A DNA stretch of 64,000 nt from Cryptomeria japonica (GCF_030272615.1 NC_081408.1:767595330-767659329), one strand, 5' to 3'. Shown: positions 21,180 through 32,305, numbered from the stretch's first letter. Translations and numbers: made by a program. Notes: generated by a model from the letters alone, not told the origin.

Positions 21180-22650
21180 ATGGGAAAAAAGAATATCGTT
21201 GGGCTTGTCAACATTTTATGGTCTAATAGTAGGTACATAATACATACACATAGAGCTCGATGGTTAGATGAGAAATTCAAGTTATGTAAGGACACATTTC
21301 CTCTTGACACCATTGTCTCTATCGTTGATTTCGCTGAAAATTATACACTACAACCTCAAAATGAAATGCAATCCATGTATTATCACTCTACACAAGTTTC
21401 TATTTTTGTACACATAGCATTCATGCATGTAGATGATAGCACAGAGGAGGATAGAAAGGTTGTAAGAGAGTATCACTTCTACATAAGTGATGATTGTACT
21501 AATTCATCGGAGTTTGTACAAGGATTCTTTAAAGTTTTCTATGATAGTTTAAGGTAAAGGAACATACGATACAACTAACACTTAATATGGTCAGAAAATT
21601 GCACCGCACAATTCAAGAATGCAAGGACGTTTTATTGGTTGACAAGGATGCATGTGACAAGCGGTGTACAACATTTTTTGAATTTCACTGAGGCTGGACA
21701 TGGTAAGGCAGAGCATGTGTGAAAAGAGCCCTAGCTAGGGAAGAATTGAAGTACGAAGGTGGTGCTAAGTTGATAGATACAGAAACAATTGTGTGATGGT
21801 GTAAGCCTACGATGGGTCCAGGTAATCCAGGTGCGTCATTGGTTCGTAGATATTTTTGGTTGATCACTAAATCTAACATTGAAAACAATCTAGATTGTTG
21901 CACAGTTGCAGGATCGAGTGACATGCACTCATTTATGAGTTCAAAATCAAGTTCACTGGTAATTTATACGAGACAGATGGTATGTTTTTTCTCTTCATGC
22001 ATGTATTGTTTGTGGGAAGAATGTGAATCACAAGAGTGGGTTGACAAATGGTCTTGTAGACAGTTGGTTCCCATTGATTCATATCAAATTCCCAAAGCAC
22101 TACAATTGAGCCAGATGGAAACATCAGTGGATTTTGACCATGTATCCGACCTAGTGGATTCAGGTGATTTTTTCAGTTAATTTTTTTGCAAGTATTCTTT
22201 TTGGTTCATTTTGTTGTACATCATACTTTATTTTGGGTATTAATTAACACTTTATAAAATGTAGGTCATGTGTATGCAGTTGTTGCAGAAGAGAACAATG
22301 AAGAAGGAACAAATTACTATTTGTGTCGTTGTGTTGAGCCTAAAAGAAAATTGACAACCACAATCATTGATAGAGAGGGTATTGAGTACCCAATAGGGTC
22401 TGTTGTCTTGACAGGAACATGGCTTCGAAGATACCCTATCAAGAATTCTGATGTTTGGTTGTTCGAGGACTTTGAAACACACAAACATATTCTTCATTTA
22501 TCTAACCTTGTTGTTGCAACAAATATTCATTTGATGAAGTATTGCGGTAGACCTCATAACAAGATTTTATGGAAAGTTTGTGAATCTGACCACGAGGCAA
22601 TACTTGACACAATAATAGTTAGAGCCAATCTTGAAGGCTCACTTGATTGA
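21180..22650 (+). pseudogene. transposase-like gene with one intron, disrupted
   Basis: Open segment 21180-21557 includes IVDFAENYTLQPQNEMQSMY and REYHFYISDDCTNSSEFVQ. The next 250 bp continue in another frame with WSENCTAQFKNARTFYWLT and NFTEAGHGKAEH. Segment 21812-22163 includes NPGASLVRRYFWLITKSN. From memory this matches a plant family with DFAENY, WSDGC and HGKGEHDGAG boxes, probably a DDE-type transposase relative; here the second Asp reads Glu. A GT-AG intron (22164-22264, 101 bp) joins VDSG to HVYAVVAEEN in frame, leading to a C-terminal domain to 22650. Several stops and frame changes make it a pseudogene. Confidence 0.6.
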
Positions 22651-22734
22651 TTCTATGGTTCAGAGTAGAATGATTTTGAGAATTTTGTATAAATCATCGA
22701 CGAATTGTTCTATATTCATTTTTTGTATATATAA

Positions 22735-23045
22735 ATGCCCATGAGCTGATTTTTACATGTTTAGGGGCATAATTTTGTATGTTTAAATGGCAATGAGCTG
22801 ATTTGTACATATGTACATGCCAAATTTTATACATTAAAATGGCGATGAGCTGAATCGCACATATTATAATGCCAAATTTTGTATAAAAGCCCATGAGATG
22901 ATTTGTATATTAAAATGGCGATGAGTTGAATCGCACATATTGTAATGCCAAATTTTGTATAAAAGCCCATGAGATGACTTGTAAGACATTTTTTTGTATA
23001 ATCAAATAGCCAAGAGCTGATTTGACCATATTTAGAGGCAACTTT
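22735..23045. repeat. diverged tandem repeats ATGAGCTGATTTGTACAT / ATGCCAAATTTTGTAT
   Basis: Units of roughly 65-75 bp alternate GGC(A/G)ATGAGCTGA and AATGCCAAATTTTGTAT words. Two adjacent units (22843-22910 and 22918-22985) are almost identical. This is the 3' flank of the transposase-like gene. No gene is visible. Confidence 0.8.
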
Positions 23046-23267
23046 TTTAATAATATGTGACTATTTTGTGTGTCAATGTTTTGTGACTATGTTTTGAGTA
23101 TATGTGATGTGTCCCTTGTCAATCATGAGCATTCTTGATTCTTGTATAATCATGGAGAATTATTTGAGTCATTATCAGGTCATAGGGTTCATAGATTGAG
23201 ACTAGATACAATTTGAGCAAAAATTGTCATTGTTGTCAAAAAAATTGTCAAAAAAGTTGTCAAGCAA

Positions 23268-24836
23268 CTTCTACATTGCGTCGGTAGGGTATGACACTTG
23301 ACGTTCCGGTGCTTTGGGATGCATGACAAGGGCATGCCTATCATAAATTTGCCCACCTGGACGTGCTCGTGACGTCGGTTTGTGCACATGACAAACCGAA
23401 TCAATTATAGCCAATCTTGCAACTTTGCATTGCATGCAACTGAGGACTTTTGCAGCAGGCGAAAAAATGCTACCAGTTGAAAATGGCTTCGATTCGTCAA
23501 AAACAAAGAGAGGACATTATAGAGGAGCCTCATGTGACCCCACAAGTTTAAACGGATCGACCATATGTGTCCTAGATTGGAAGAAATAGTCCGTCAAATT
23601 TTGACAATTTTTTGGACTCGGGGCACTTGAGAGATCGCACCGGTACGGTATGACACTCGACGTTCCGATGCTTTGGGATGCACGACAAGGGCATGCCTAG
23701 CATAAAGCTGCCCACCCGAACGTGCTCACGATGTCATTTTATGCACATGACGAACCGAATCAATTCTAGCCAATCTTGCAACTTTGCATTTCATGCAACG
23801 AAAAGTTTTTGGAGCAGGCGAAAAAAATACTACCAATTGAAAATGGCTCCAAGTCATCAAAAACTGAGAGAGGACATTGTAGAGGAGCCTCACGTGACCC
23901 CACGGGATCAAATGGATTGACCATATGTGTCCTGGATTTGAAGAAACAGTCCGTCAAATTTTGACAATTTTTTGGACTCAGGGCACTTTAGAGATCGCAC
24001 CGGTACGGTATGACTCTCGGCGTTCTAACATTTTGGGATGCACAACAGGGGCATACCTAGCATAAACCTGCCCACCCGAATGTGCTCGCGATGTCGGTTT
24101 GTGCACACGATGAACCGAATCAATTCTAGACAATCTTGCAACTTTGCATTCCATGCAACTAATGGTTTTTTTAGTAGGCAAAAAAATGCTACCAATTGAA
24201 AATGGCTCTGAGTCATCAAAAATGGAGAGAGGACATTGTAGAGGAGTCTCACACGACCCCATGGGTTCAAATGGATTGACCATATGTGTCCTGGATTGGA
24301 AGAAATAGTCCGTCAAAATTTGACAATTTTTTGGACTCGGGGCACTTGAGAGATCGCATCGGTACGGTATGACTCTCGACGTTCTAACGCTTTGGGATCT
24401 ATGACAGGGGCATGCCTAGCGTAAACCTGTCCACCCAGATGTGCTCGTGATGTCGGTTTGTGCACACGACGAACCGAATCAATTCTATCAAATCTTGCAA
24501 CTTTGCATTGCATGCAACTGACAGTTTTTGGAGGAGGCGAAAAAATGCTACCAATTGAAAATGGCTCTAAATCATAAAAAACTGAGAGAGGACATTGTAG
24601 AGGAGCCTCACGCGACCCCACGAGACCAAACGGATCGACCATATGTGTTCTGGATTTGAAGAAACAATATGTCAATTTTTGACATTTTTTTGGACTCAGG
24701 GCACTTGGGAGATCGCATTGGTACGGTATGACTCTCGACATTCCGGTGCTTTGGGATGCATGATAGGGGCATGCCTAGCGTAAACCTGCCCACTTGGATG
24801 TGCTCGTGATGTCGGTTTGTGCAAACGACGAACAAA
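23268..24836. repeat. satellite array, ~360-bp unit, about 4.4 copies
   Basis: The word CGGTA(C/G)GGTATGAC occurs at about 23281, 23640, 24000, 24360 and 24719, giving a period of 359-360 bp. Each unit also carries GGGCATGCCTAGC, CTTGCAACTTTGCATT, ACCAATTGAAAATGGC and AGAGAGGACATTGTAGAGGA. Units differ by scattered substitutions, many at CpG. The first and last units are partial. Confidence 0.95.
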
Positions 24837-25159
24837 ATTTGACCATTGCAAATGTGAGGGTGCTCTCGCACCAAACACATTGTTGTTTATATTCATATTG
24901 TCGATTTTTGTTGTTTATATTCATATTGTTGATTACATATGCAAATATTCATTTAAATTTACAAAAGGGCAGTCACCAAATATAGAGAAGACAAAATAAT
25001 GAACTGAATACAAGGAGTTTTGTAGGGTTAATTGAACATTTTAGAAATTTTATCAAATCATATTCCACGATTGCAATGTTTTATATCATATATTTTTGTT
25101 GTTTATATTCATATTGTTGATTACATATATAAATATTTATTTATAAAAGGACATTCCGT
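24837..25159. other. AT-rich junction sequence
   Basis: GTTGTTTATATTCATATTGT recurs at about 24881, 24908 and 25098, the last two followed by TGATTACATAT. No gene is visible. The copia element's 5' LTR begins abruptly at the right end, without its first 183 bp. Confidence 0.7.
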
Positions 25160-25425
25160 GGGTGATCCACCTCATGTGGACTATTATATTGTTTCTCCTA
25201 CCTACCCACACCTATTTCCTACCTACCCTTGTTTCTTATTGAGCCACATGTCATGTTTGTGTGCTCACATATCCCTAGCCTTGCCTATATAAGCAGGCTT
25301 ATCTACATTGTATGTAATTGAACAATTGATCATTTATCTATTGATGAGAATACAATTTATTCTTATCCTATATTTTGTCTCTCTATTGTACTTTTCATTG
25401 AGCTATTGATCTTAGAAAAATCTCA
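25160..25425 (+). repeat. 5' LTR, 5'-truncated
   Basis: It matches 29338-29603 over exactly 266 bp. The first 183 bp of the LTR, which include the 5' TGTTGG end, are missing, replaced by AT-rich sequence. The retained part includes the TATA box. Confidence 0.95.
25286..25292 (+). promoter_or_regulatory. LTR TATA box (TATATAA)
   Basis: CCTATATAAGCAGG lies 133 bp before the LTR end, a normal position for the core promoter that starts the genomic transcript. The 3' LTR has the same box at 29464-29470. Confidence 0.6.
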
Positions 25426-25427
25426 CT

Positions 25428-25440
25428 TGGTATCAGAGCC
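25428..25440 (+). promoter_or_regulatory. primer binding site, initiator-Met tRNA
   Basis: TGGTATCAGAGCC is the standard plant primer site complementary to the 3' end of initiator methionine tRNA. It lies 2 bp after the 5' LTR, which ends AAATCTCA. Confidence 0.95.
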
Positions 25441-25777
25441 ATTGGGGCTTCATTGATTGGTTTTTGGAGACATCGTGGAAGGCTTCTATTTTCGGATCTG
25501 AGGGACTGCATTTTTTGGAGGCATCTTAGAGCATTTTCGACCTCACCATTGCATCCGGGAGGCCATTTCCATAAAAATCGAGTATAAATTCGACCTGTTT
25601 TGGCGAAAATCGATTTTTGGGTGTGAAGGAAATTTTCTGCTCAATTTGGGCAATACAGTACAGAATTTTTGGATTTTTTTTCAAAAAAAAAAATTCTGAA
25701 AATTATTTTCCAATTTGAAATTTTTTTTTAAAAAAATTAAAAAATAAAAATTTGGAAATTATTTTTGGGATCCGTAC

Positions 25778-25985
25778 CTTCTGCCCAGTCAGCAGCGCAC
25801 AGTCAATGCCACATCAGCAGTCCAATTGGCTGCCAAATCACCCTGCCACATCAGCAGCACCACGTCAGCAGTCCAGTTGGCTGCCAAATCACCTTGCCAT
25901 GTCAGCAACCTAGTTGGCTGCCACATCACCTACCAAATTACTTGCACAGTCAGCACCACGTCAGTGCCCAATCAGCCGTGAAGTT
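25778..25985. repeat. tandem repeats in the copia leader
   Basis: CAGT(C/T)(G/C)AGCA and GTTGGCTGCC(A/C)(A/C)ATCACC words repeat about four times, with spacers such as TGCCACATCAGCAG and CACCACGTCAGC. Their position between primer site and gag is where packaging or translation-control sequences lie. The short ORF across them is not convincing. Confidence 0.7.
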
Positions 25986-26669
25986 TGGGCGATGGTCATA
26001 CGGCTGTCAAATTTAACCACGCAGTCTGCTGACATCATCATTTTTTCAAAAATTTTGCAGGCCCCTCTCATTGAGCTTTTTTATTTTGTAGTTCAACTTC
26101 AAATGGCCATATCTTGCTCATTTTTGCTCCTTTTTTGGTGAATTTTTTTTTGAAATGGGCTAGAATTTTGTGTACTTTCATGTGGTGGAATTATTTTCTA
26201 ATTTTGATGGATAGTTTTTTTAGAATTCTCAATTTTTGGTGACTGTACCTGTCTAATCCTCGTTTCTGCAACTTCTAGGTCTCCATTCGGGCTCATACGA
26301 ACTCCTTTTCAGGTGCCTTTTTTTTTCTTAAAGTGCATTATTTTTCTCTACTCTCAAAATATGCTATCATTTTGCAGCGATTGTGGGTAGAAATTGTATT
26401 TTCATCATATGGTCTTATTTGGCCAATTTGGCATTTGTATTGCATAGTTCTATCTTTCTGATATTTTGCTTTGAAGTTCTCAGCCTATTGGGGCAGTTGT
26501 AAAACAAAATCAGAATTCCACCTTGCCATTGTTTGCAAGTGGCCTATTGTACACGCACTACATATAAAGTGTCAAAATCATCATTTTTTGGGGGGGTACT
26601 TTGATTGAGTGAATTTGGGGGGGTGTCTCTTATGCTTTTTTGCTCTTGTGTTCCTTCCTTTTTGCTGCT

Positions 26670-27658
26670 ATGGGTTCTTCTAAGTTTCCTCTCTTAACTC
26701 CTCATAATTATGCTACTTGGAAAATTGATGCATGGAGTAAACTTATGGAAAAGGACTAACTCATTACATTGATGGAACTATTGTTTCTCCTGTTGATCCA
26801 ATTGGTCACTTGGATTGGCTCACTAAAAATATCATGGCAATTGGTACCTTAAGAAAGTATGTATCAAAGGATCTCATTTTTCATATTGAGAAGTGCACTC
26901 TAATCAAGGATGCTTGGCAAAAGTTTCAAGACTTATATGGTCAAGTTGTTGAGATTAGGGGATATCAAATTGATAGTGATCTCACCATGTTGGATCCCAA
27001 GAAATTTGATACTATACAAGATTATGTCACTAAGGCAAATGAGTTGAGGGCACATCTCAAAGATTGTGGCATTGATAAGAAGGATACGTAATTGATATTC
27101 AACTTGATAGGCAAGCTTCCATGAGAATATGCAACATTTGTTTCTAGTTTCCAAACCCATAGGATGACAATGGGTTCAAGCTACACAATGCCTACATTTG
27201 ATGCTTTCAATGAAATGTTGATGATGGAACAAACTAAGTTGATAAGCATGGGCATTCTTAAGGCTTCTAAGTCTAAAGCATTAGTGGTAAATCAAGGGAA
27301 CAAAGGAAATCAAGGAAAGGACAACTCAAACAAGAAGAAATGGCAATCAAAGCCTAAGGACAAAGCACCATCTTCTCTACAACAAGGAGATTCATCCTCT
27401 TCCAAGAGGGATAACTCACCAAAGAGGGAGAGACCTACTTGTGCCTATTGTAAAAAGTTTGGTCATGAGGAGCGTCGTTGCCATTCTAAGAAGATTGATG
27501 AGCTCACACATATCATCAAAAAGCATAGCATTGATTTGCCTAATGTCTACAAGAAGGATGATTCATCAACTTCCACTTCCTCACATTCAAAAGGAAAAGG
27601 GCAAGCATTCATGGCTTCTACAAGTGGGAAGACTCACTCTTTTGGGACAAGAAAATGA
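26670..27658 (+). pseudogene. copia Gag (UBN2-type) with zinc knuckle, disrupted
   Basis: Gag forms the particle that packages element RNA. The start MGSSKFPLLTPHNYATWKID is typical of plant copia Gag. A stop (TAA at 26757-26759) and a frame shift follow, then the main frame: WLTKNIMAIGTLRKYVS, DAWQKFQDLYG, CAYCKKFGHEERRCH (a CX2CX4HX4C knuckle near 27440) and a Lys/Ser-rich linker. In-frame stops lie at 27089 (TAA), 27122 (TGA) and 27656 (TGA, directly before protease). Confidence 0.9.
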
Positions 27659-28903
27659 AAAGTTCTATGTGCTACTATCAGTCATGATTCAGAGAGATGG
27701 CTTCTAGATTCAGGGGCTTCTCATCATATGGCATCTTCGCAGTCTATGTTCTCTACATTTGAACCTTGCACCTTACCGCAGATTTTGATGGGCAATCATA
27801 CATACATGGATATGATTCGGAAAGGATCTATTGGCATTGGGGATAACTCCTTCAATGATATGTTGTGTGTACCCCACTTGACAAACAATCTCCTTTCTAT
27901 CTATCAAATCACACATGGCGCAACTAAGAGAGTTGTGGAGTTCACACTTGAGTCAGTTTTCATTAGAGACTTGGAGACTATAGCTATCATTGTGACTAGG
28001 GTGGTTGATCATGCATCTCGGTTATACTCTTTTTCAGATTTTGTTGATGATGATGATTTCACATTTCATGATTCTACACATGATGATCACACTTCTTGTG
28101 ATGGTTCAGTTTTTGAGGAGAACTTTGGACACTTGAACATGGGGATTCTCACATGTGACCCCATTCTCGAGCCTTGTATTTCAACTCCTCATATTGATAT
28201 CACATCACCTATTGCACCTGATGATGTAGATAGTGCGACAGTTTTGCCTTCATGTGATTCAGTGCAACAGGATATTCATTGTCTTCCAGCTTCATATTCA
28301 TGGGATGGTTACTTAACAGACATTGCAGGTTTGTTTATTGAATCCTACATTGCAGATTTGGGAGACATCATTGATGACATTCATCTTCTCTTTGATGAAG
28401 GTGATCCTTCTTCGATTGTTGCGATAGAACACTATGACCCTCTTGTTCATTCTCTACATGATCATTCTTTCGAGGTTGACATGATTGTGGATACTTATGT
28501 ACAACAGTTGGAGGTCTCTTTATTTTTTGAGGAGACATGTGAGTCTTTGGGACATGTTCTACATTCATCTCCACTAGATCTTGGAGTGCCTTTTTTAGCA
28601 GTGTGGCGCAGTTCACCACCTTTGGAGGGGGTATCTTTCAGCATCGACATGGGGACACTTGAACAGTTTTCAGAGATTCCTTTCATCATGAGTTTTCTTC
28701 ATACATCTTCCCTTCATGATTGGGGAGACTTCATGGATACACCTTTGGTTTTGTTTCTTCCTAAGGGGAGGAATGTTGTTCATCGTTCATGGAGCAGTTT
28801 CTTCATGCATCGAGCTTCTATCATTGGTGCAAAATCCACATTAAGGGGGGGCTTCCTAGCTTCTCTTCTTCTCTCATATGGGGGGGATTTTTTCCTCACA
28901 TAG
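27659..28903 (+). CDS. copia protease followed by an acidic region of unknown function
   Basis: The frame continues from gag after one TGA. The protease active site is WLLDSGASHHM (Asp codon at 27707), followed by NLLSIYQITHGATKRVVEF and VVDHASRLYSF of the protease to pre-integrase junction. Where the pre-integrase HHCC region should follow, the protein turns acidic (VDDDDFTFHDSTHDDHTS) and stays open for about 290 residues, rich in Asp, Ser and His, ending YGGDFFLT. No integrase or polymerase motif occurs. The ATG at 27728 lies just after the active site, so that start would make no useful protease; readthrough or a fossil frame is more likely. Confidence 0.7.
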   Translation, partial: KVLCATISHDSERWLLDSGASHHMASSQSMFSTFEPCTLPQILMGNHTYMDMIRKGSIGIGDNSFNDMLCVPHLTNNLLSIYQITHGATKRVVEFTLESVFIRDLETIAIIVTRVVDHASRLYSFSDFVDDDDFTFHDSTHDDHTSCDGSVFEENFGHLNMGILTCDPILEPCISTPHIDITSPIAPDDVDSATVLPSCDSVQQDIHCLPASYSWDGYLTDIAGLFIESYIADLGDIIDDIHLLFDEGDPSSIVAIEHYDPLVHSLHDHSFEVDMIVDTYVQQLEVSLFFEETCESLGHVLHSSPLDLGVPFLAVWRSSPPLEGVSFSIDMGTLEQFSEIPFIMSFLHTSSLHDWGDFMDTPLVLFLPKGRNVVHRSWSSFFMHRASIIGAKSTLRGGFLASLLLSYGGDFFLT

Positions 28904-29146
28904 GGTTTTTTCCTTCACATACTTCTATGAGAGTTCTTTGTATCTAGTTTTTCATCTCTCTTTTGGGGGAGGGTTTTTTCCCATTGGGTTTTTCTCTCTC
29001 TTCCCCGCCTTGTGAGAGATTTCATTGCATTGGTTTTCATGCATTTGCATTTGTACATGGGTACCTAACATGGCCTCGTAGCTGGGACCCATCTTGCATT
29101 GCTTAGTTGCATTGTAGACTTAAGTGCATTCCCCTAAGTTGCACTT

Positions 29147-29154
29147 AAGGGGGG
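29147..29154 (+). promoter_or_regulatory. polypurine tract (AAGGGGGG)
   Basis: An unbroken purine run lies directly before the TGTTGG start of the 3' LTR, the expected site of plus-strand priming. Confidence 0.85.
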
Positions 29155-29603
29155 TGTTGGTGTAAATAATTATTCGTCATGGATATTATTACACTTTACT
29201 TAAGTTTACTTAGGAAATGTATTTCATAGTAGTTTGGGTATGAGACACTTGGGTGTTTGTGCCACATTGGGATAGTGTGTGTAGGAGAAATTCCACCTTT
29301 TATGGTGTTGATCTTGTTGTTACACTCCACATTCAATGGGTGATCCACCTCATGTGGACTATTATATTGTTTCTCCTACCTACCCACACCTATTTCCTAC
29401 CTACCCTTGTTTCTTATTGAGCCACATGTCATGTTTGTGTGCTCACATATCCCTAGCCTTGCCTATATAAGCAGGCTCATCTACATTGTATGTAATTGAA
29501 CGATTGATCATTTATCTATTGATGAGAATACAGTTTATTCTTATCCTATATTTTGTCTCTCTATTGTACTTTTCATTGAGCTCTTGATCTTGGAAAAATC
29601 TCA
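29155..29603 (+). repeat. 3' LTR, complete, 449 bp
   Basis: It starts TGTTGGTGTAAATAA and ends AAAATCTCA. The first 183 bp have no partner because the 5' LTR is truncated. A TATA box lies at 29464-29470. The 3' flank is CAATA; a matching target duplication cannot be tested because the 5' LTR end is lost. Confidence 0.95.
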
Positions 29604-29763
29604 CAATATTTATATATATAAAAAAAGGCATGTCTGTCAAGTCAATACAAGTATTACAAAAATGTGGCATATGCCCTATCCAAATCGATATACAATAAAA
29701 ATGTAGAATATATCTACATGTATTTGTCATTCTATGACCAAAACTAACACTATATGATCCTAA

Positions 29764-30035
29764 ACTTGTGGTGGATCATCAAAATCAATCCTCTTCGATG
29801 CAGTACACGACTCTGTAGATGGCTGCAAAATCACAATTCTAAAGCCAAGTTAGAATTCTTTTGTAGAAAATAGTTCACAATTAACAACATAACTATGCAT
29901 TTAAATTTAATTCCTTTGCAATTGAAATGTAGATTACCTCATCGGCTAATCTAGGAGCTAATGTCTTTGCTCTCCTCTCCTTGTCACTCTTAGGAGTTTT
30001 CTTGAAGATATACTTAAATGGATCCACGTTATGGT
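29764..30035 (-). pseudogene. C-terminal two exons of an unidentified gene
   Basis: On the reverse strand an open stretch ends DPFKYIFKKTPKSDKER, then AKTLAPRLADE, directly before a GT donor (GATGAG|GTAATC). About 110 bp further on, TTTTGCAG is followed by PSTESCTASKRIDFDDPPQV and a TAG. The join is in frame, which supports real splice sites. Nothing further upstream is coding. It may be the tail of a gene related to the transposase-like pseudogene at 21180, but that is a guess. Confidence 0.45.
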
Positions 30036-32305
30036 CACAAAAAGACTATTCGAGAAAAATTCGAAGTTAGTACATCACGTAAAAACCATGAGTTAGTTCG
30101 GTCACAAAAAGACCCTACTAAATATATCATTTTTCAGTATGGAGAATGTCTTATGAATGAAGGAAAAGTTTTAAATCTCATTAAAAATATATCATTTTTA
30201 ACATTATCTGACAACTGGCTCATCTAGTATTTTACAATTTCATGTTCTCTCTCATCTTTTGTACTAATATAAAGAACATAAATAAAGTTTTTAGGCTTAG
30301 AAGGTTAAATGGGCTTTCGAAAGGGAAATGCCTAAACTAGCTCAGATTAATCAAAACCCATTACATTTTAAAGCTTCACTTAGCTTACAAGTATGTTGAG
30401 TAAACAGGATTTACAATGTAGTTGAATATTTTCTATCTATCTCGATATAATTTTCTGTTGTTTTACCCTTTCCTTGCTTGTTTAAAATATAAATGAGTTA
30501 TATTTGTAACAGTTTCTCTCTTTTTATTTCCCTAAAAATTACAGGTCTGTGCTCAAGACTAGACCATTATCTCAAAGTGAGTCTTGTCTTGAATATTTCT
30601 TCAAATCTCTAATATTTATAGACAGTGCAAAAGTCTTGGTTTAATTTGAATATATACTACTTTGCAGATATGAGGACCGAGAGAAAATAAACTCGATCGA
30701 ACTAGCTATTTGTCCAATTTCACTTCAATTCTCAATGCACAAAAACCCAATCCAACTATTACTATTGCATTTTTGTGTGTAGAGATCAATTATCAAGATG
30801 GTTCAAGAAAAATCTTGGTCTATTTTAAGAATTTGTCATGTAGAGATCAACTATCAGTCTCTAATATCTAATCATTGAAGGGAAAGATAGTTTTATATAT
30901 TAGAAACTGAAATTGTAATGTATATATTTTTAGTGTTCTAGAGTGGTTTTACAAAGTATTTGCAATGTATATGAAATGATGAACAATTTCAAATTGCATC
31001 AACTCATTAAGTTATACTGCTTAAAAAAGACATTGTAAAGTTAATTGTTAGATTGGAGCCAAGTTACCTATCAAGTAAATTGTTAGATTGGAGACAATTA
31101 GATGGAAAGTCATTCTTCCATAGGCTTTGTACACGTGAAAGAATGCCACAAATCTATTAATATACAATTTTTTGTACAATTAAGGTTGTTCTTTCAAGAA
31201 CATAAATCTTGAATAAGGAATGCATACATAAAATTTATACAAGTAAATGGTGATATTGAAGCCAAATTACCTATCAAGTAAATTATTAGATTGGAAGAAA
31301 TTACATAGAAAGTCATTCTTCCATACACGCTGTACATTTTGCTCAAATGTCATAAATTAATTATTATACAAAAAATTTAAGATTAAGGTTGTTCTTTCAT
31401 AAATATCTATTGAATGAGGAATGCATGCATAAAATAGTAGAGTGAATATGAGAAAATGTTATTATGTGGAAATAAACTAAAGAACAAACATGATTTTTTA
31501 GAATCTATTTTTGATTGTTTGAAGAATTTGCATTTGATAAATTTGTCAAATGTACCTCAACAACATATGAATTTTGTTATATTTTTGTAAATAACACATC
31601 ATTATAAAATGCAATGAAGAAAGTTGAATTATACTACTTTAATAGACAAAAAAAAATCTACCCATTTTTTAAATGATTAAACAACTCTTACATATTTTTA
31701 AATATAATATTATATCTTTCATGTCTTAATATCTAATATTCAATAATATCTATTAACAAAAGAATGTCATAACCAATTAAAAGTATCATTAAATACATTC
31801 AAAATATGTAATTGATGAAAGAAAAGAATAGTGAATAACTCACACAAAATTTGGTTTAGATTGACCATACTAACACCTCAAGTTTTCTTGCATTCACTTT
31901 ACCAAAACCCATATCTAAAATGTCATTGACGTAAAATTTATAAACACAAAACAAAGTTTGCTTAGGAAAGAAAGCAACGTATTCAAAATCGGTTCAGATG
32001 GTAAACGAAATATAGCTTTAAAAATTTAGGAATGAACTTAAATAGGGTAAAAGGGATGGCCTCATCCACAATATTAAACTATTTACTATTTACATTTTGC
32101 TTGCCTTTTTTTTTCATAATTTAGCTATTTCATTACATTTGGAAGTAAGTCGTCTGAACATATTATGTATGTGGAAATAAAAATCTTTAAATATTGATTA
32201 AATATTAAAAATATAAATAATATTAAAAAAATTAAAATATTATTATATTTTTAATAATTTATAGTATTATATTAATTATATTTATAATCTTATATATATA
32301 TATAT
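30036..32305. other. AT-rich intergenic sequence
   Basis: No gene is supported. It contains one diverged tandem duplication (31075-31440) and ends in a short (TA)n run (32289-32305) that abuts the 3' end of the LINE. Confidence 0.6.
31075..31440. repeat. ~190-bp diverged tandem duplication
   Basis: Two units share TTACCTATCAAGTAAATT, AAAGTCATTCTTCCATA, TTAAGGTTGTTCTTTCA and AGGAATGCAT(A/G)CATAAAAT in the same order, with many differences between units. Confidence 0.75.

Larger units (their letters stand above)
25160..29603 (+). mobile_element. Ty1/copia-type LTR element with gag and protease only
   Basis: In order there are a truncated 5' LTR (25160-25425), primer site (25428-25440), a long leader, gag with a zinc knuckle, protease, an unrecognised acidic region, polypurine tract (29147-29154) and a complete 449-bp 3' LTR. 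The shared 266 bp of the LTRs differ at about five positions, so the insertion is fairly young. Integrase, reverse transcriptase and RNase H are absent. The interior is about 3.7 kb where an autonomous copia element needs about 4.5 kb or more, so this is a non-autonomous derivative. Confidence 0.9.

Noticed and set aside
23268-24836. CRISPR array
   Set aside because: Units are 360 bp of continuous homology without short repeats separated by unique spacers, and the sequence is plant nuclear DNA.
23678-24880. Overlapping ORFs of 60-142 codons on both strands in the 360-bp satellite
   Set aside because: They recur with the repeat unit because its length is a multiple of three. Both strands are open and no domain is recognisable.
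25765-26141. Two ORFs (83 and 75 codons) before copia gag
   Set aside because: They follow the leader repeats, overlap in two frames and have no recognisable features.
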